This document shows positions 33,605 through 44,754 of a DNA stretch of 64,000 nucleotides, piece after piece. A model generated the notes under the pieces. The model was not told where the DNA came from. It did not search any database and saw only the letters and a list, made by a program, of their open reading frames with translations. The stretch is from Geosmithia putterillii. Its lineage: Eukaryota > Ascomycota > Sordariomycetes > Hypocreales > Bionectriaceae. Each line of letters begins with the position of its first letter. The first letter of the stretch is position 1. Position numbers and translations under genes: made by a program. Location: positions 126,198-190,197 of the forward strand of contig FYEU01000307.1 in the NCBI GenBank assembly GCA_900188575.1, written 5' to 3'.

Positions 33605-36371
33605 TTAGTAGTAGACCTTCTCCTCCCAAATGGGAGGGCGGGCGCCCTCCGCGTCCCAGTGAAGCTTGTTCTTCTCATCGATAGTGCAACCCTCATCCGT
33701 GATGGGCACTACCTTGCTGCTGATGGCCACCTCCTGCTTAGACACACCAGCCTGGTCCTCGGGGATCCAGAGCGTCGGCACTTCAGCCGTCACTGAAGGC
33801 GGGTAGTAGGCATTGCCCTCAATCTCGGGAGTGTAGTTGATAACATCAAGCTCATCGCGGTGCACCATGGCGCGCATCTGCTGGTAGTCCTGGTACTTCC
33901 AGGGAGCAAAGAAGCGGGTAATGATGTTACCCGCCTTCTTGTCGCCCTTAGTACCAGAGTGGCCGTTGGTGGCCTCCTTGAAGTGGCCGTTGGTGGCGCC
34001 GTTGCCGAGCTGGCCATTCTGGCGCAGCTCCTCGTCGGCCTGGAGCGACAGAGGCAGGCCAGTCAGGTGGTCACCGAGCGACCTCATGAGCGTCAGGTGG
34101 AAGAGAATGGTGAAGATGAGGAAGATGCCCATGAGCACAGCAGGGCCGGGGGCCTTGGAGATGGCGAACATTCCAACCATGCACACCTCGGAGAGGTAGA
34201 TACCGGCAAACAGCTGCTTGAGGGCACGGGGGTAGAAGAGACCACGGGTGTCAACCTGCGTGTCGGTGACAAAGAGAATGTTGTATCGGTACGCAAGGTA
34301 GAAGAGGCCGAGAGCCAGGGTAGACCAAAAGAGCATAAGAGGGGCGATGACAGCGTAAGTAATGCCTGGTATTGGTTAGCCAAACGCCAAATCTAGGGAG
34401 GGGAACAGTATGTATTGTAGATGTTTGGATGACAACTTACTGATGACGGCAATGGTCGTGTACACGGGGAGGACACTGCCCCACATGATGGCACTGAGCG
34501 TAGTCCACTTTGTGTACATGGCACGGGGAGTGCCAGACATGTACTTGTACATGAGCTCAAAGATGATGCAGCCGACCACCTGGGTCAGGACACCCGAGGC
34601 AATGGTGAAACCTTGGACAATGAAGTAGGAAATGTAGAAGTTGGAAGACGTGGGAAGGGCCGTGGATAGAATGTTGAACACCTTGGAGGGGTCGCTGACA
34701 ATCTGAACAATGGCGGTCGAGGCCGTGTCGGTAATGGTGCGGATCAGGAAGACCTGGATGAGCTGGAAGAAGAAGTAGGCGTTCTGGGTGAAGAGCTCGA
34801 CGCGCGACTGTGACACCTCGCCGGCCAGGGAGGCAAACATGCGCATGAAGACCGGCACCAGGCTCATGAGGATGGACAGAGCAACTGAGGGCAGCAGACC
34901 GGAGACGACGCCGAGGATGAGACTGGGGATGGAGCCGATCCAGGTGAGTCCAGGGAGCTTCTTCAGGGTATTGACCTGAGCAATGATACCGACAATACCA
35001 ACGGGGATAGCCCAGAAGATGATGAGGACAGCGATGAGGAAGTAGACAGCATAGCGGCGGATGATGAGCTGCCACCAGGGGATGGAGAGGTTTTTCCAGA
35101 TGACTTCGCTGGGCCTGACACCAATGTACTTGGGAGCCATGTGCAGGGCCTGGTGGTGGGTGACGGTCTGAAAGGCGGCCTGAGCATCGGCCTGGGTGTA
35201 GAACTCGACGAAGATGGACTTGTGTTTCTTGTAGTCGCCCGACATGTACTTGGACTGGGCCTCCTCCGTCTCGGGAACGAGCTTGTGCAGCTGCTCACGG
35301 CTCCACTCAATGGTCTGGACCTTGGGGCCAAAAAGACCGAGGAAACCAGTGCGGTGGGTGGGCCACTTCTTGTCGGGGATGTAGCGGGAGGCGATGGCGC
35401 CCTGCTCGGTATCCTGGTGAGCGCTGGTGGTCAAAGCACCACCCTTCTTTGCTGCCTTCGCACGCTCCTTGGTGACCGTCTTGATCAGTTTGATCTCGCC
35501 GTTCTCGAGTTTCATGGCCGCAGCATCGCGCTCCTTGACGAGCTTGTCGAGCTTCTTGGTAGTGCCGGCAATCCAGACATTCTGCACGAGGTTGTTGCCA
35601 AAGACGTGGCGGATGCGGCTCTCGTCGAGGTAGTCGTCGGGAACATTGGTGAAAAGGACTGTACGCGACGAGATGCGCTTCGAGTACTGGGGCGAGAGCA
35701 GGTAGGCCTGGCGAACGTTGATGAAGAAGATGCACTCGCGGGTGATCATGTACATCATGAAGCCGTAGACAGCCCAGGCAACAAAGGTGTGGGCGTAGAA
35801 GCGGCTCTTCTCGGTGTCGATGTTGATGTTGCTGTAGGACAGAATCTCGAGCTGTTGTTTGCCATTGTGGCCCGTGGCGTTGACGGGGAACAGGACAACC
35901 CAGGTGATGATGAGACTGACAAACATGATGGTGGTGCAGACACGGAGGTAGCGCAGGAAAAGGTAGGCGTCAAGACTCTGATGCTGGAGGGCATATGTGT
36001 CGGGTATCTTCCAGAAGGAGCCAATCCAGCCGAAGAGCCCTTTGGGCAGCTCCGGGCTGCGTTCACTCTGATGCAACGCACCGAGATAGGACCTAGGGGA
36101 GTAGAAACGCCTCCTAGATCCTCGGAAGATGAGGAAGAAGAGCATGTAGACGCCTGCAAGGACGAGGACAGGCACAAGAGTGACAATCATGCCTGTGAGA
36201 GAGTTAGCGCGAGTTGAGACATTACAAGGCGAGTGGAGGGCAGAAGCCCATGATGGGAGCCCATGATAGACGCGGGGTTGACTGACCAGACAGCGACTGA
36301 GGGTTGGACGTATCGTCGCTACTGGAGCTCCCGCCCATGTTGGTTTTGATCCATGACACAAAGCTGCCCAT
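33605..36371 (-). CDS. CSC1/OSCA-family calcium-permeable stress-gated cation channel
   Basis: Multi-pass membrane channel of the TMEM63/OSCA/CSC1 (RSN1, DUF221) family, gated by osmotic or mechanical stress. Three exons on the minus strand: 36371-36287, 36192-34441 and 34365-33605. They join in frame to 865 aa. The first exon (MGSFVSWIKTNMGG) leads into TM1 (MIVTLVPVLVLAGVYMLFFLIF). The N-terminal part has FGWIGSFWKIPD and RYLRVCTTIM, as in the late-exocytosis domain. The cytosolic domain begins SSRTVLFTNVPDDYLDE and contains KSIFVEFYTQADAQAAFQ. The channel core starts at PSEVIWKNLSIPWWQ, with about seven further helices and GLLPSVALSILMSLVP. The tail after residue about 690 is hydrophilic, ending near WDAEGARPPIWEEKVYY. 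Both introns have CTAAC- or TGAC-like branch points. The paralogue identity within the fungal family is not resolved. Confidence 0.94.
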
Positions 36372-37209
36372 GGCGGCGGCGTTTCGACGATGGCCTCGTC
36401 ACGGCTTTTGCCAGGTGGTGTTATTGCTACTGTTGTCGTCGGGATAGAAGAGCTCGAAAGCGCGTCGCAGAGGGCGTCGCGGTGGGCAGAGATTGATCAA
36501 GCAGTGAATCAATCAATGCAATGTTGACCAAGTTGTAAAGGGCAAGTCGGGTGAGGTGAGGTTAAAGCAGAAGGAGAGCAGGGGCTCAAAAAGTGGGAGT
36601 GGAAGGAAAAAATAGAAGTCAACCCGATCAGTTGGCAAGCAAGGATCAGATTCAGGTCCAGCCAAGGTTCAGGGGGGGGTGTGGGAGGGCGAGGGACCGG
36701 GCGAGTTAGAAGCAGAGACGGGGGGAAATATGACGAAGGTATGTACCACAGTGCCGAGGGGTGTGGGACAGGGAATCCTTTTGAAATTGAGCTCTTGGGG
36801 ACGTGTCAAGCTCGTGCTAGCAGCTAGCGGCAGTCGACGACGACAGGGTCAGGTAGATCGTTGGGTCGGTAATAAGTCAGTGTCTTGGGCCAGTGTGTCT
36901 GCTCGCTCGATCGCTTTCGGGGAGGTGGAGAGGAGCAGTCAGCCAAGAAGAGGAGGAAGGTTTCTCCCTGTTCTTATCTAGTCCAGCCTGTTGGACTTTA
37001 TCACGATCTCTTGCGGGAAGCCAGATGGGAATAGCTTGGACCATGTGGTTGTACAGGTAGTACGAGTGTTGACGACATTGAACCTGGTGGCGCATCCGGC
37101 GATTGAACTGGAGGAGGGGGTCCAGCTGGGCAACCAAGCAACGGGACCAGATCTTGACTCGCTCAGCGCGTACCTATCGTACTCGTAACACTCGGGATTA
37201 TGCGTCTCG

Positions 37210-37231
37210 GTACGAGTACGCATACTCGTAC
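37210..37231. repeat. Perfect 9-bp hairpin GTACGAGTA/TACTCGTAC
   Basis: Two fully complementary 9-base arms flank a CGCA loop. It is the longest perfect stem of the GTACGAG word family that I found. Confidence 0.9.
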
Positions 37232-38350
37232 ATACAGCGTACATACTCAGTAGTCGTACCCCCCGAGAAGCTGGACGCTGGATAAGAGAGGGTGCCACCA
37301 AAACAGCAAAACTGGATCGCCTGGCGCTGTGCATACGCGGCAGACGGGGTTGCAGAGGGCGACGACGTAAGAAGGGCCCTGTTCTTAGCAGCGAGCAACG
37401 TACGACCGACAAGCATATACCTGTAGGTGACCTGTCGAGGGCCCCCAAGACCACCCAAGAGCGAGCGACGCAGGAGCCACTGGCCAAAGACTGGAGGAGC
37501 CAAGCCTCAAGGACAGAGCTGGCCATGACCCCTGCGCGGCTGGAACTTGGTGTCGAGGGTGGATCCGCATCATCTCACGGACGCCTGTGATTGAATGGTT
37601 TGGTCGCCGCTGGCGTCGCAGTCGATCGCTAATCGTGTTAGCGCCATGTTGTTTTGTACATGCAGATGGACGGACTGGGGATGGGGCCGTTGGCCATTGG
37701 CCCTTGGTGGAGTGGTGGAGTAGTGGAGGAGAGGAGGCCACCCACCCATCCACTCTCTTCAGCCCACAGCATTGATACTTGCTTGCAAGCCTTACGCTGC
37801 CCACGGTACTACTCAGTTATAATCGGCAATACCGTTTTGACGCTTGACGCCTCTGGGAGGAAAAATCGATCAAAACGATAGTAACGGTCGCCATAGTTTG
37901 TGCTGGGCATAGCAAGGTTTAACCAGCGCGAGCCACAGACGGAAAAGAAGCCCGTTGGTTGACCGACTTGGGCAGGATGATTACGTCAAGCGGTGTTGTG
38001 TTGCGTCAATACTCTCATGAAAGGGAAAGCGCGAGCAACGATAATACTCTAAAAGTGCAGGTATGACGCGCCTGCACCTTCCCCCACCAACCAACAAACA
38101 AGCAGGTAGACGAGAAGGGAAGGCAGGTTTGACAGGTTCTTGTTCTAGCTCTTGCACTCCTTCCTGCTTAATGGCGAGAGAGTGTTCAATAATACTACTA
38201 CTAACTTTGCACAGGCCGAGCTGGCAGCCTCAGTGGCAGGTGCGACCTGACTTCCTGTATCATCACTGCTGCTCCTTGCTCGTACCAAGGGCTGCAGGGT
38301 TCGCAGAATTCCTCCGTAGATCAGGAGCGTGGGGCGCACCTTCCCAGCAG

Positions 38351-39649
38351 TACGGAGTAAACAAGTTAGCGACGCCCTCAGTCCCGCAAGAGTCCCTGAT
38401 TTTTCTCCAAGTGTCAAATCACAAGATGCACGGTTGGCAGGCTACGACTAACATGATTACTCCTGAGTCCTCTAGAGGCTTCGTCATCTCACTCACTGTA
38501 CAGACGACTAATTACTCCGTATTCTTAGGCTCGACCCTCTGGAGACTTCCTCTCTGAATCCTCAGGTGCACCAGAGTTTTTTTTCTGGGCCTAGCTGCAC
38601 CACGGCCCACGGCACCGACGCATCTGGCAATCTCAATCTCCCCGTCGCCCATTGCAATTTCGGGTGACACTGGGTCAAGAAATGGACCCAAGGAGCAGGT
38701 TCTGGCCCTTTTCCCTTGGCGTGTTGTTCTTTTCGCTGTACGGAGTACTCGTACGGAGTATTGTGTGCAGACATAAATTATACGCTGCAATATTGCTTTT
38801 GAGCATCATGTGACTGATATTCAAACAGTGCCCTCAGAGTTGGCCCCTCCTCCTCGAGATCAACCGCCATGTCTTGTCTTGTCTAGTACCTCAGCTTCAC
38901 ACCGTTCCTTCAAGCTGGTCTTGTCTTACGACCACGAGCGAGCGCGTTCATCGATCATCGCCAAGACACGGCGTAAACACAACGACGGAGTATGCTAAAC
39001 AAGAGCCTATTGTGTTTATTACCTGAGAGGAATGGAGCGAGAATCTCACGCGTACCCCGTACTGCGTTCTGCAAATGACCCACTAGAGCCTCGTCATCCG
39101 ACCGAGACCAAAAGAGAACAAACACCAAATCACCACAAGCTTTGCGCCGTCAGCTTGTTGCCCTGCGCTTTGCGTCACTCGTCGGTGATACCAGCACTAG
39201 CCACGGCTCGTTGCCGAGCAATTACGTCTCATCGAGAGTGTCTTCCTTCTTTCAATTTTTGACCTTTCCATTTGCATTTCCCCTGCACTTACACCAGACT
39301 TTGTGCGCTTGATGCCACGATTACCGTCTCATTGCCCTCGCTGTCCATCGCCCCGCCCCGCCTTAATGGTCGAGGATGAGCGAGCGAGCGAGCAAAATGC
39401 TGACGCCGTACGTGTACGAGTAGTCGTGATACCGTGGTGCACGCTGCACGCTGCATACTAGCAGCTAGACCCGCTGTCGTGGTTTTTGCCTAATACCGTG
39501 CATCTTGCTCACCCATTCACAAACTCGCTGGCTCCTATTCATCCCTTCTGGGAGGGTTGGGAGGTTGGGAGGCAACAGAGGACGATCCACATGTCAGATG
39601 GTCTGTCGCTGGATTCAGCTAGTACACGGCCTGTACTCCGTACTCCGTA
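38351..39649. repeat. Cluster of TACTCCGTA/TACGGAGTA nonamers
   Basis: Exact copies start at 38351, 38513, 38739, 38752, 39634 and 39641. The last two overlap to make CTCCGTACTCCGTA-type tandem words. Copies occur in both orientations. The cluster lies wholly in non-coding DNA. Confidence 0.85.
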
Positions 39650-40760
39650 ATACTTGATACAGGCACGAGTAATACTCGGTATGGCCTCTGTATAATACGG
39701 CATATAATGCAATGTACGGATACGGATACGGAGCAGGTAAGTGATATTAGGTTGATAGACGCGGCATCATATTCATCACCCCCAGGGATACTATCCCTAC
39801 TTCTATCCCCGGCAAAAGCTGATCCCTGCAACGTCATCCGCGACACCACCAACCTCTTGTGACGTCACCCTCTACCATGGCGGTGTCACCATCACGGCTG
39901 CCACCAGCTGTCAGTTTGTCGCCATGCTCTTGTGCCTCCAGCTCCAGGGGTCGACGGAGATGTGGCTTGCCCACACAAACATGACGATGGGTATGTCTCT
40001 AAAAAGTAGTCCCAGCGGAGACTATGCTTGCGATTGCGAACTGGGTTACGCTGTCTGTGGCGGTGCCGCGTTGTGGGTGTGGCTTACTCGTGCTGATGAC
40101 ATAGCACCTGAACACACCTGAGTGCTGGTGGCATCGCGACTAGATTTCGTCGTTCCGAGTTTGTGCCGCCTTGTGATATCATCCCATGCTCTGTTTCATA
40201 GCGTGGATACGACGTGCGCATATGCCATTTGTCGTTTCATGACCAGATGCTGGATGCCTTTCTCTCGTATTATTGCTGCACCGAGTATTATCACCCATGT
40301 TTGCACCAGCCAACGGTAGCCACGAATTCAATACGCATAAACTAGAGTATGGAATATTGATAATAACGCATCGATATTACCTCGAAAAGTATGGGTTGCA
40401 CTCTATTCGCAATGCACGCTGCGTCATGCTAAAAACGTGGCTGATTCCGATATAGACTGCGATTGTATGAATATCGCTTGGTATTAATATACTGGCGACT
40501 TGCTATAAGTTGTTGCTGCAGTAATACGAGTGTAATAATGCCGGGTAGGCGATTGGCAGCTGGGGTTTGAGAAAGTGGGCAGGTGCACGGGAAGCCTCTC
40601 CGAGAGCCCCACACTGCGTCATCGCGACCGGCCTCGTAGCCCAAAGCATCGCCAAGGTGAACCTCACGAAACGACTTTACGAACACAGAGCATTGATACC
40701 ACATCGTGTTGGATATTGCTTACGGCCTATACGAGCCCTAATGACACCCCGTCTGCGTCC

Positions 40761-41942
40761 ATGATGCTTGGGACGCTCCTCAAGAGACGAACCGGCCTGT
40801 CGTCGCCAGCCGTCGACAGGGACAAGACGATGATGATGACAGCGCTGGGACAGGTGGGGGCACCCCGGACGGGAATATCACCACGAACGATGCTCCCACG
40901 CGCCCGCAGCCTTCATCTGGCACCCCCTTTCCTTCTGGATGAGTACATACCGCGTTATCAGCTCCTGAGCTCCCGCGATGCGGCGCTGAAGCGGTCCCGC
41001 GCGTACGCGCACATGCGTAACTGCAACCTGTGCCCTCGAAAGTGTGGCGTGAACCGGTACGAGAAGACGGGCATGTGTCTGGTGGGCGAGAAGGCCAAGG
41101 TGAACACCATTGCCCCCCACTTTGGTGAGGAGCCGTGCATCCAGGGCCACAACGGTAGCGGCACGGTCTTCATGAGTGGGTGCAACCTGCGGTGCATCTT
41201 TTGCCAAAACTATGATATTGCACACCAGCGCAAGGGCATGGACCTGTCCCCCGAGGATCTGGGCGATTGGTATGTCAAGCTTCAGGAGGTGGGCAAGGTG
41301 CACAACATCAACATTGTCACGCCGGAGCATGTCGTGCCCCAGGTGGCCCTGAGTATCCTACACGCGCGCGACATGGGCCTCCGGGTACCCATTGTGTACA
41401 ATACGTCGAGCTTCGACTCGCTCGACAGCATCAAGCTCATGGACGGCCTCGTAGACATCTACCTGGCCGACTTCAAACTGTGGAAGCCGGAGTCGTCCAG
41501 GAGGCTCCTAAAGGCGGAAGACTATGCCACCACTGCGAGGGAAAGCGTCAAGGCCATGTACGACCAAGTAGGCGACCTGTGCTTCACTGCCGACGGCATC
41601 GCCAAGAAGGGCCTCCTGATCCGTCACCTCGTGATGCCGGGAAAGGAGGATGAAGGGGCCGACATTATGCGCTTCCTCGCGAGCGATGTCTCTTCAGACT
41701 GCTTCGTCCATATAATGGAGCAGTACCACCCAGATGCCCATGTCGGCAAGAAGAAGACCAGACGGACCAAGCCAAAAGCAACGGCGGAAACCTCGGCGAG
41801 CGGTGAGCAGGAAGAGGTGCGCTATGCCGAAATCAACCGCGCCATCAACGACGACGAGCTCTCCTTTGTCCGCAAGGCTGCTGTTGACGCTGGCCTGTGG
41901 CGTTTTAATGAGATTTCCAACCACGCCGGGTTCCCCATATGA
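40761..41942 (+). CDS. Radical SAM protein, PflX / AmmeMemoRadiSam-type
   Basis: Intronless, 393 aa from the ATG at 40761. A radical SAM domain is shown by the CxxxCxxC 4Fe-4S motif in MSGCNLRCIFCQNYD (C141, C145, C148). It is preceded by a second cysteine set, CNLCPRKCGVNR...GMC (C88, C91, C95, C106). That layout is typical of the PflX group (COG1313), related to pyruvate-formate-lyase activating enzymes and to the radical SAM partner of AMMECR1/MEMO proteins. Downstream DGLVDIYLADFKLW and RHLVMPG also fit. The cell role is unknown. The first 60 residues are Arg/Ser/Met-rich and could be a mitochondrial presequence; later starts at residue 24-26 or 44 are possible. A Lys/Thr/Ser-rich insert (residues about 329-350) breaks the C-terminal part. 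The family is mostly bacterial and archaeal. Confidence 0.88.
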   Translation: MMLGTLLKRRTGLSSPAVDRDKTMMMTALGQVGAPRTGISPRTMLPRARSLHLAPPFLLDEYIPRYQLLSSRDAALKRSRAYAHMRNCNLCPRKCGVNRYEKTGMCLVGEKAKVNTIAPHFGEEPCIQGHNGSGTVFMSGCNLRCIFCQNYDIAHQRKGMDLSPEDLGDWYVKLQEVGKVHNINIVTPEHVVPQVALSILHARDMGLRVPIVYNTSSFDSLDSIKLMDGLVDIYLADFKLWKPESSRRLLKAEDYATTARESVKAMYDQVGDLCFTADGIAKKGLLIRHLVMPGKEDEGADIMRFLASDVSSDCFVHIMEQYHPDAHVGKKKTRRTKPKATAETSASGEQEEVRYAEINRAINDDELSFVRKAAVDAGLWRFNEISNHAGFPI

Positions 41943-42823
41943 AGCCACGTGCGCGCATATCAGGAGGACGAAAAATTGAATGTAGGTGAAGCCACCAACA
42001 TGCGGACATGCAGACCGAGAAATGTGAAACCAGGAACACGGGACAACCATTCGCACAGACCCAAAGGAAGAACGAACGAGAACAACCAAAAGAAGGAGAG
42101 GGAGAGAAGAAAGGGCCCAATCGACCCTGTCCCTGCAACTGCTGCACCGGCTTGTCCGTTTAGAACTTACGCCTGAGGGGAGACAAAGATGTGCCCGTCA
42201 GGCCACCGGGGAGAGACAATATTACCCTTGGGCCATTTGGCGTGAGGGGGGACTGGGGTGGCGCCAAGCTTATGTGCCTCACAGTCTTCTATTGACACTT
42301 TCATCACACATCTGGTCGCCTCTTTCTTTGTTGTCCCTCGTCGGCCGACACAACACAACTGAACCAACTCCCCGGGACCGCCAATTGCTGTGAGCGGGCG
42401 CAGCGCCGCAGGCACATTTTGGCGTGGTGTGGTCCGGGCTTCCACCCCCTCCCCCTCCTCCCCTCCCTCATTCTCATTGTCCATATGGTTGGTGGGAATC
42501 TGCACATGGGCTGATTTGGTTGTTGAGAGCCATTGCTCCGTGGCGGTTGGGGGCCAGGCCGTGGTCTTGTTTCCAGGATCATGGCCTGCCTGGCTCAATG
42601 CTTTTCTCATTTCATTTTCCGTTGTGCTTAACAAGACAAGAGCACAGTGCTGGCACTAATACTGCTAGTCCTATATCTGCACTTCTTCCACGTTTGGGAA
42701 ACACTCAGGAAACATTCATCTCGGCGTGTCTCTCTTTTCATCAAGCGGAATACTGTTCCCTTCAAATTGGTCCATGCCGGGTTGGAAAAGAAGAAGAAAA
42801 AACGAGGAAAAAGCAATTGGGCC
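41943..42823. other. Intergenic region, radical SAM gene / Ser-rich unknown
   Basis: These 881 bases hold the radical SAM 3' UTR (A/G-rich) and the likely promoter of the next gene. Frames on both strands are open because the DNA is G/C-rich, but none has a motif. Confidence 0.5.
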
Positions 42824-43756
42824 ATGATGATGACCACCACCACCATCAACACCAGTGATCCCATCCTGGTCAGGACCAACACATTCACCACGGCCACCAC
42901 GACACCCGTCACGACACCCGCCACGGAATATTCGTCATCGGACCCTAAGCCTCCGGAGGAACTAGCTGGACAACGGCCCGTCGGGGGTAATGTCAGACGT
43001 CATGGGCCGGGACACGGACGCGGGCACAGCTCCATCTCAAGCCCCGGCTCCGGTCCCAGAACCTCAATCCCCAGTACTGCCCTCTCTCACTGCAGCTTCA
43101 ACGACCTGTGCATAGAGCATGCCTATCTATCCGGCACGCTGCACCGCCAGTCCCGCTGGACTAGCGATGCGATGCGCGAGTTCTCCTCCGTCGAGACCGA
43201 GCTACCCACCGCTGCGGACAATAAGAACCGCCGCCACCTGAACAAGAGGCTCAGTCTGTTGCGTGGAACCATACTCAACGCTACCAGACAGGAGAGGGCG
43301 CTACTGATCCGCCTCAGCGAGCTAGCCGTCGAGCTGCAGACTCGTCAGCGCTGGGAACAAGCCCAGATGGAGATGCTATGCTCGAGCTACGCGGCACAAG
43401 CACAGGCACAGGCGCATTCGGCTTCCATATCTGCATGCTCCTCCTCATCGTCACACCACTACTCCTCTTCTGCGTCTTCAATTCCGTCTGCTGTGGCTGG
43501 TGGCTGTGGCAGCGTGCTCAACGCCGCGTCGCCCGAGTTTGTCCCACGCACCTACATGCAACATGGTGGGGGAGAGCAAGAACAAGAAGAACAAGGTTGG
43601 ATGTGCAATCACGGACTCGAGTACGAGTATTTGACAACGAATGCTGAGAATGAGGACGAGAGCAGCTGCAGCATCAGCACTAAGTCGTCGTCATCGTCAT
43701 CGGCGTCACATCAGAGACGCCTGAGTCTGCCGAACTTGCACTCTCTGTGGCCGTGA
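42824..43756 (+). CDS. Ser/Thr-rich protein of unknown function with a central helical block
   Basis: I do not recognise this protein. It is 310 aa from the ATG triplet run at 42824; the frame is open upstream but only from a non-ATG codon. Residues 1-85 are Thr/Pro/Gly-rich and disordered. Residues about 86-190 form a regular, charged, probably coiled-coil block (CSFNDLCIEHAYLSG, RHLNKRLSLLRG, RLSELAVELQTRQRW). The rest is Ser/Gln/Glu-rich with poly-Ser runs, and ends in LSLPNLHSLWP. No signal peptide or membrane helix is present. The ordered block amid disorder and its complete frame suggest a real gene. It converges with the NECAP gene, 179 bp away. Confidence 0.6.
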   Translation: MMMTTTTINTSDPILVRTNTFTTATTTPVTTPATEYSSSDPKPPEELAGQRPVGGNVRRHGPGHGRGHSSISSPGSGPRTSIPSTALSHCSFNDLCIEHAYLSGTLHRQSRWTSDAMREFSSVETELPTAADNKNRRHLNKRLSLLRGTILNATRQERALLIRLSELAVELQTRQRWEQAQMEMLCSSYAAQAQAQAHSASISACSSSSSHHYSSSASSIPSAVAGGCGSVLNAASPEFVPRTYMQHGGGEQEQEEQGWMCNHGLEYEYLTTNAENEDESSCSISTKSSSSSSASHQRRLSLPNLHSLWP

Positions 43757-43935
43757 TAAAGGCCTGAAAGCCCAATTGCTTTTTTTTTGCTCCGTGTCAT
43801 CTAATATACGCCGTGTAACATTACGGAAAATAAAATAAACAAAATCTTGCATTACTCTTCGCCATGGCGTGCCCAGCAGTCCACGGCTCGTCTCTTCATT
43901 TCAGTGCAATTGTAAGTAACGCAGAAAAATCATGC

Positions 43936-44754
43936 TCACGCAAATTCGCCAAACTGTCCGTCGTCGAAGCCCAGCTGCTGAACCGACCGACGTTTCCTCC
44001 TTACATCGGTCGCGCTGGGTGGTGGTGGCAAGCCAAACGAACCACCATCACCAGCACTCGAAGTAGATGGTGCTGCGGGGGCGGCAGCGGCTGGCGGCGG
44101 GGGCGGCGCTAGGGCAAACGACTGGAGGTTCTCGGACGAGACGGGGGTGTTGTCATCCTGGCGAGGTCGCCTCCTGCCGGCACCCTTAGCACCGATGTTG
44201 ACTGTTATCGTCTCGCCCTCCTTAAGGCTGTAGTCCCTCGCATCGTCGTCAGCGGTGGATCTACTCTTGTCGGAGGTGGAAGAGCTGGGGATGGGGGCAG
44301 GCGGCTTCTCCCAGCCGAGGGCCCTCCGAGCGCTCTGCAGGGCGACGGCGAAGTCGAAGGCGTCGGAGCGTTCCTCGAAGCCCATGCCCAGGACGGCCTT
44401 GCGGCCCGAGGGGTCGCGGACGGTGATGGCGAAGAAGCGGCTGCTGTCGATGACGGGCTCGACGGAGGAGGAGTTGGCGTACGGCGCGGCGGCGAAGAGG
44501 GCGCCCGATGAGCTGTCCTCGAGGACCAGGTCGACCTTGAGCAGGTCGGTGTCGGCGGAGCTCGTCTCGAGCAGGCGCAGGCGCGCCGTGAAGATGTGCC
44601 GCTTGGGGTCCTCAGTCCACGCAGCCGCCATGTGGCCCCGCGTCGAGGGTAGGGGCGGGATGTTGTAGACGTGGGCCGTGTTGGCCACGAAGAGGACGCG
44701 TTGTATAGCGTCCGAGGGGAGCTTGGCGCCGGTCGCCGGATCCACCACGTCCAT
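43936..44754 (-). CDS. NECAP-like adaptin-ear-binding coat-associated protein
   Basis: Endocytic accessory protein of the NECAP (DUF1681) family, which acts with AP-2 in clathrin-coated vesicle formation. Single exon, 272 aa. The PH-like NECAP domain covers residues about 15-150: IQRVLFVANTAHVYNIPP, the KVDLVLEDSSSGALFAAAPY block, DSSRFFAITV and the highly conserved GMGFEERSDAFDFAVALQ. A Ser-rich linker and a segment DYSLKEGETITVNI follow, a conserved post-domain motif of the family. The tail is Pro/Ala-rich and ends GFDDGQFGEFA, with short Phe motifs of the type used for adaptor-ear binding. The start at 44754 sits about 15 residues before the first conserved block, as expected. Confidence 0.92.
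   Translation of the reverse strand: MDVVDPATGAKLPSDAIQRVLFVANTAHVYNIPPLPSTRGHMAAAWTEDPKRHIFTARLRLLETSSADTDLLKVDLVLEDSSSGALFAAAPYANSSSVEPVIDSSRFFAITVRDPSGRKAVLGMGFEERSDAFDFAVALQSARRALGWEKPPAPIPSSSTSDKSRSTADDDARDYSLKEGETITVNIGAKGAGRRRPRQDDNTPVSSENLQSFALAPPPPPAAAAPAAPSTSSAGDGGSFGLPPPPSATDVRRKRRSVQQLGFDDGQFGEFA

Larger units (their letters stand above)
36372..40760. other. Gene-poor stretch between the CSC1 channel and the radical SAM gene
   Basis: About 4.4 kb. The first 600 bases are the CSC1 promoter side. I see no supported gene. Frames at 36978-37526 (-) and 38063-38557 (+) have no family motif, and the latter contains copies of the intergenic nonamer. The nonamer TACTCCGTA/TACGGAGTA occurs six times between 38351 and 39649. 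A perfect hairpin lies at 37210-37231. Confidence 0.5.

Noticed and set aside
36978..37526. 182-codon minus-strand ORF
   Set aside because: It spans the GTACGAG hairpin and A/T-rich repeat words, with no protein-like pattern.
38063..38557. 164-codon plus-strand ORF with an ATG
   Set aside because: It contains two copies of the intergenic nonamer and has irregular Cys/Ser-rich composition, so it is probably chance.
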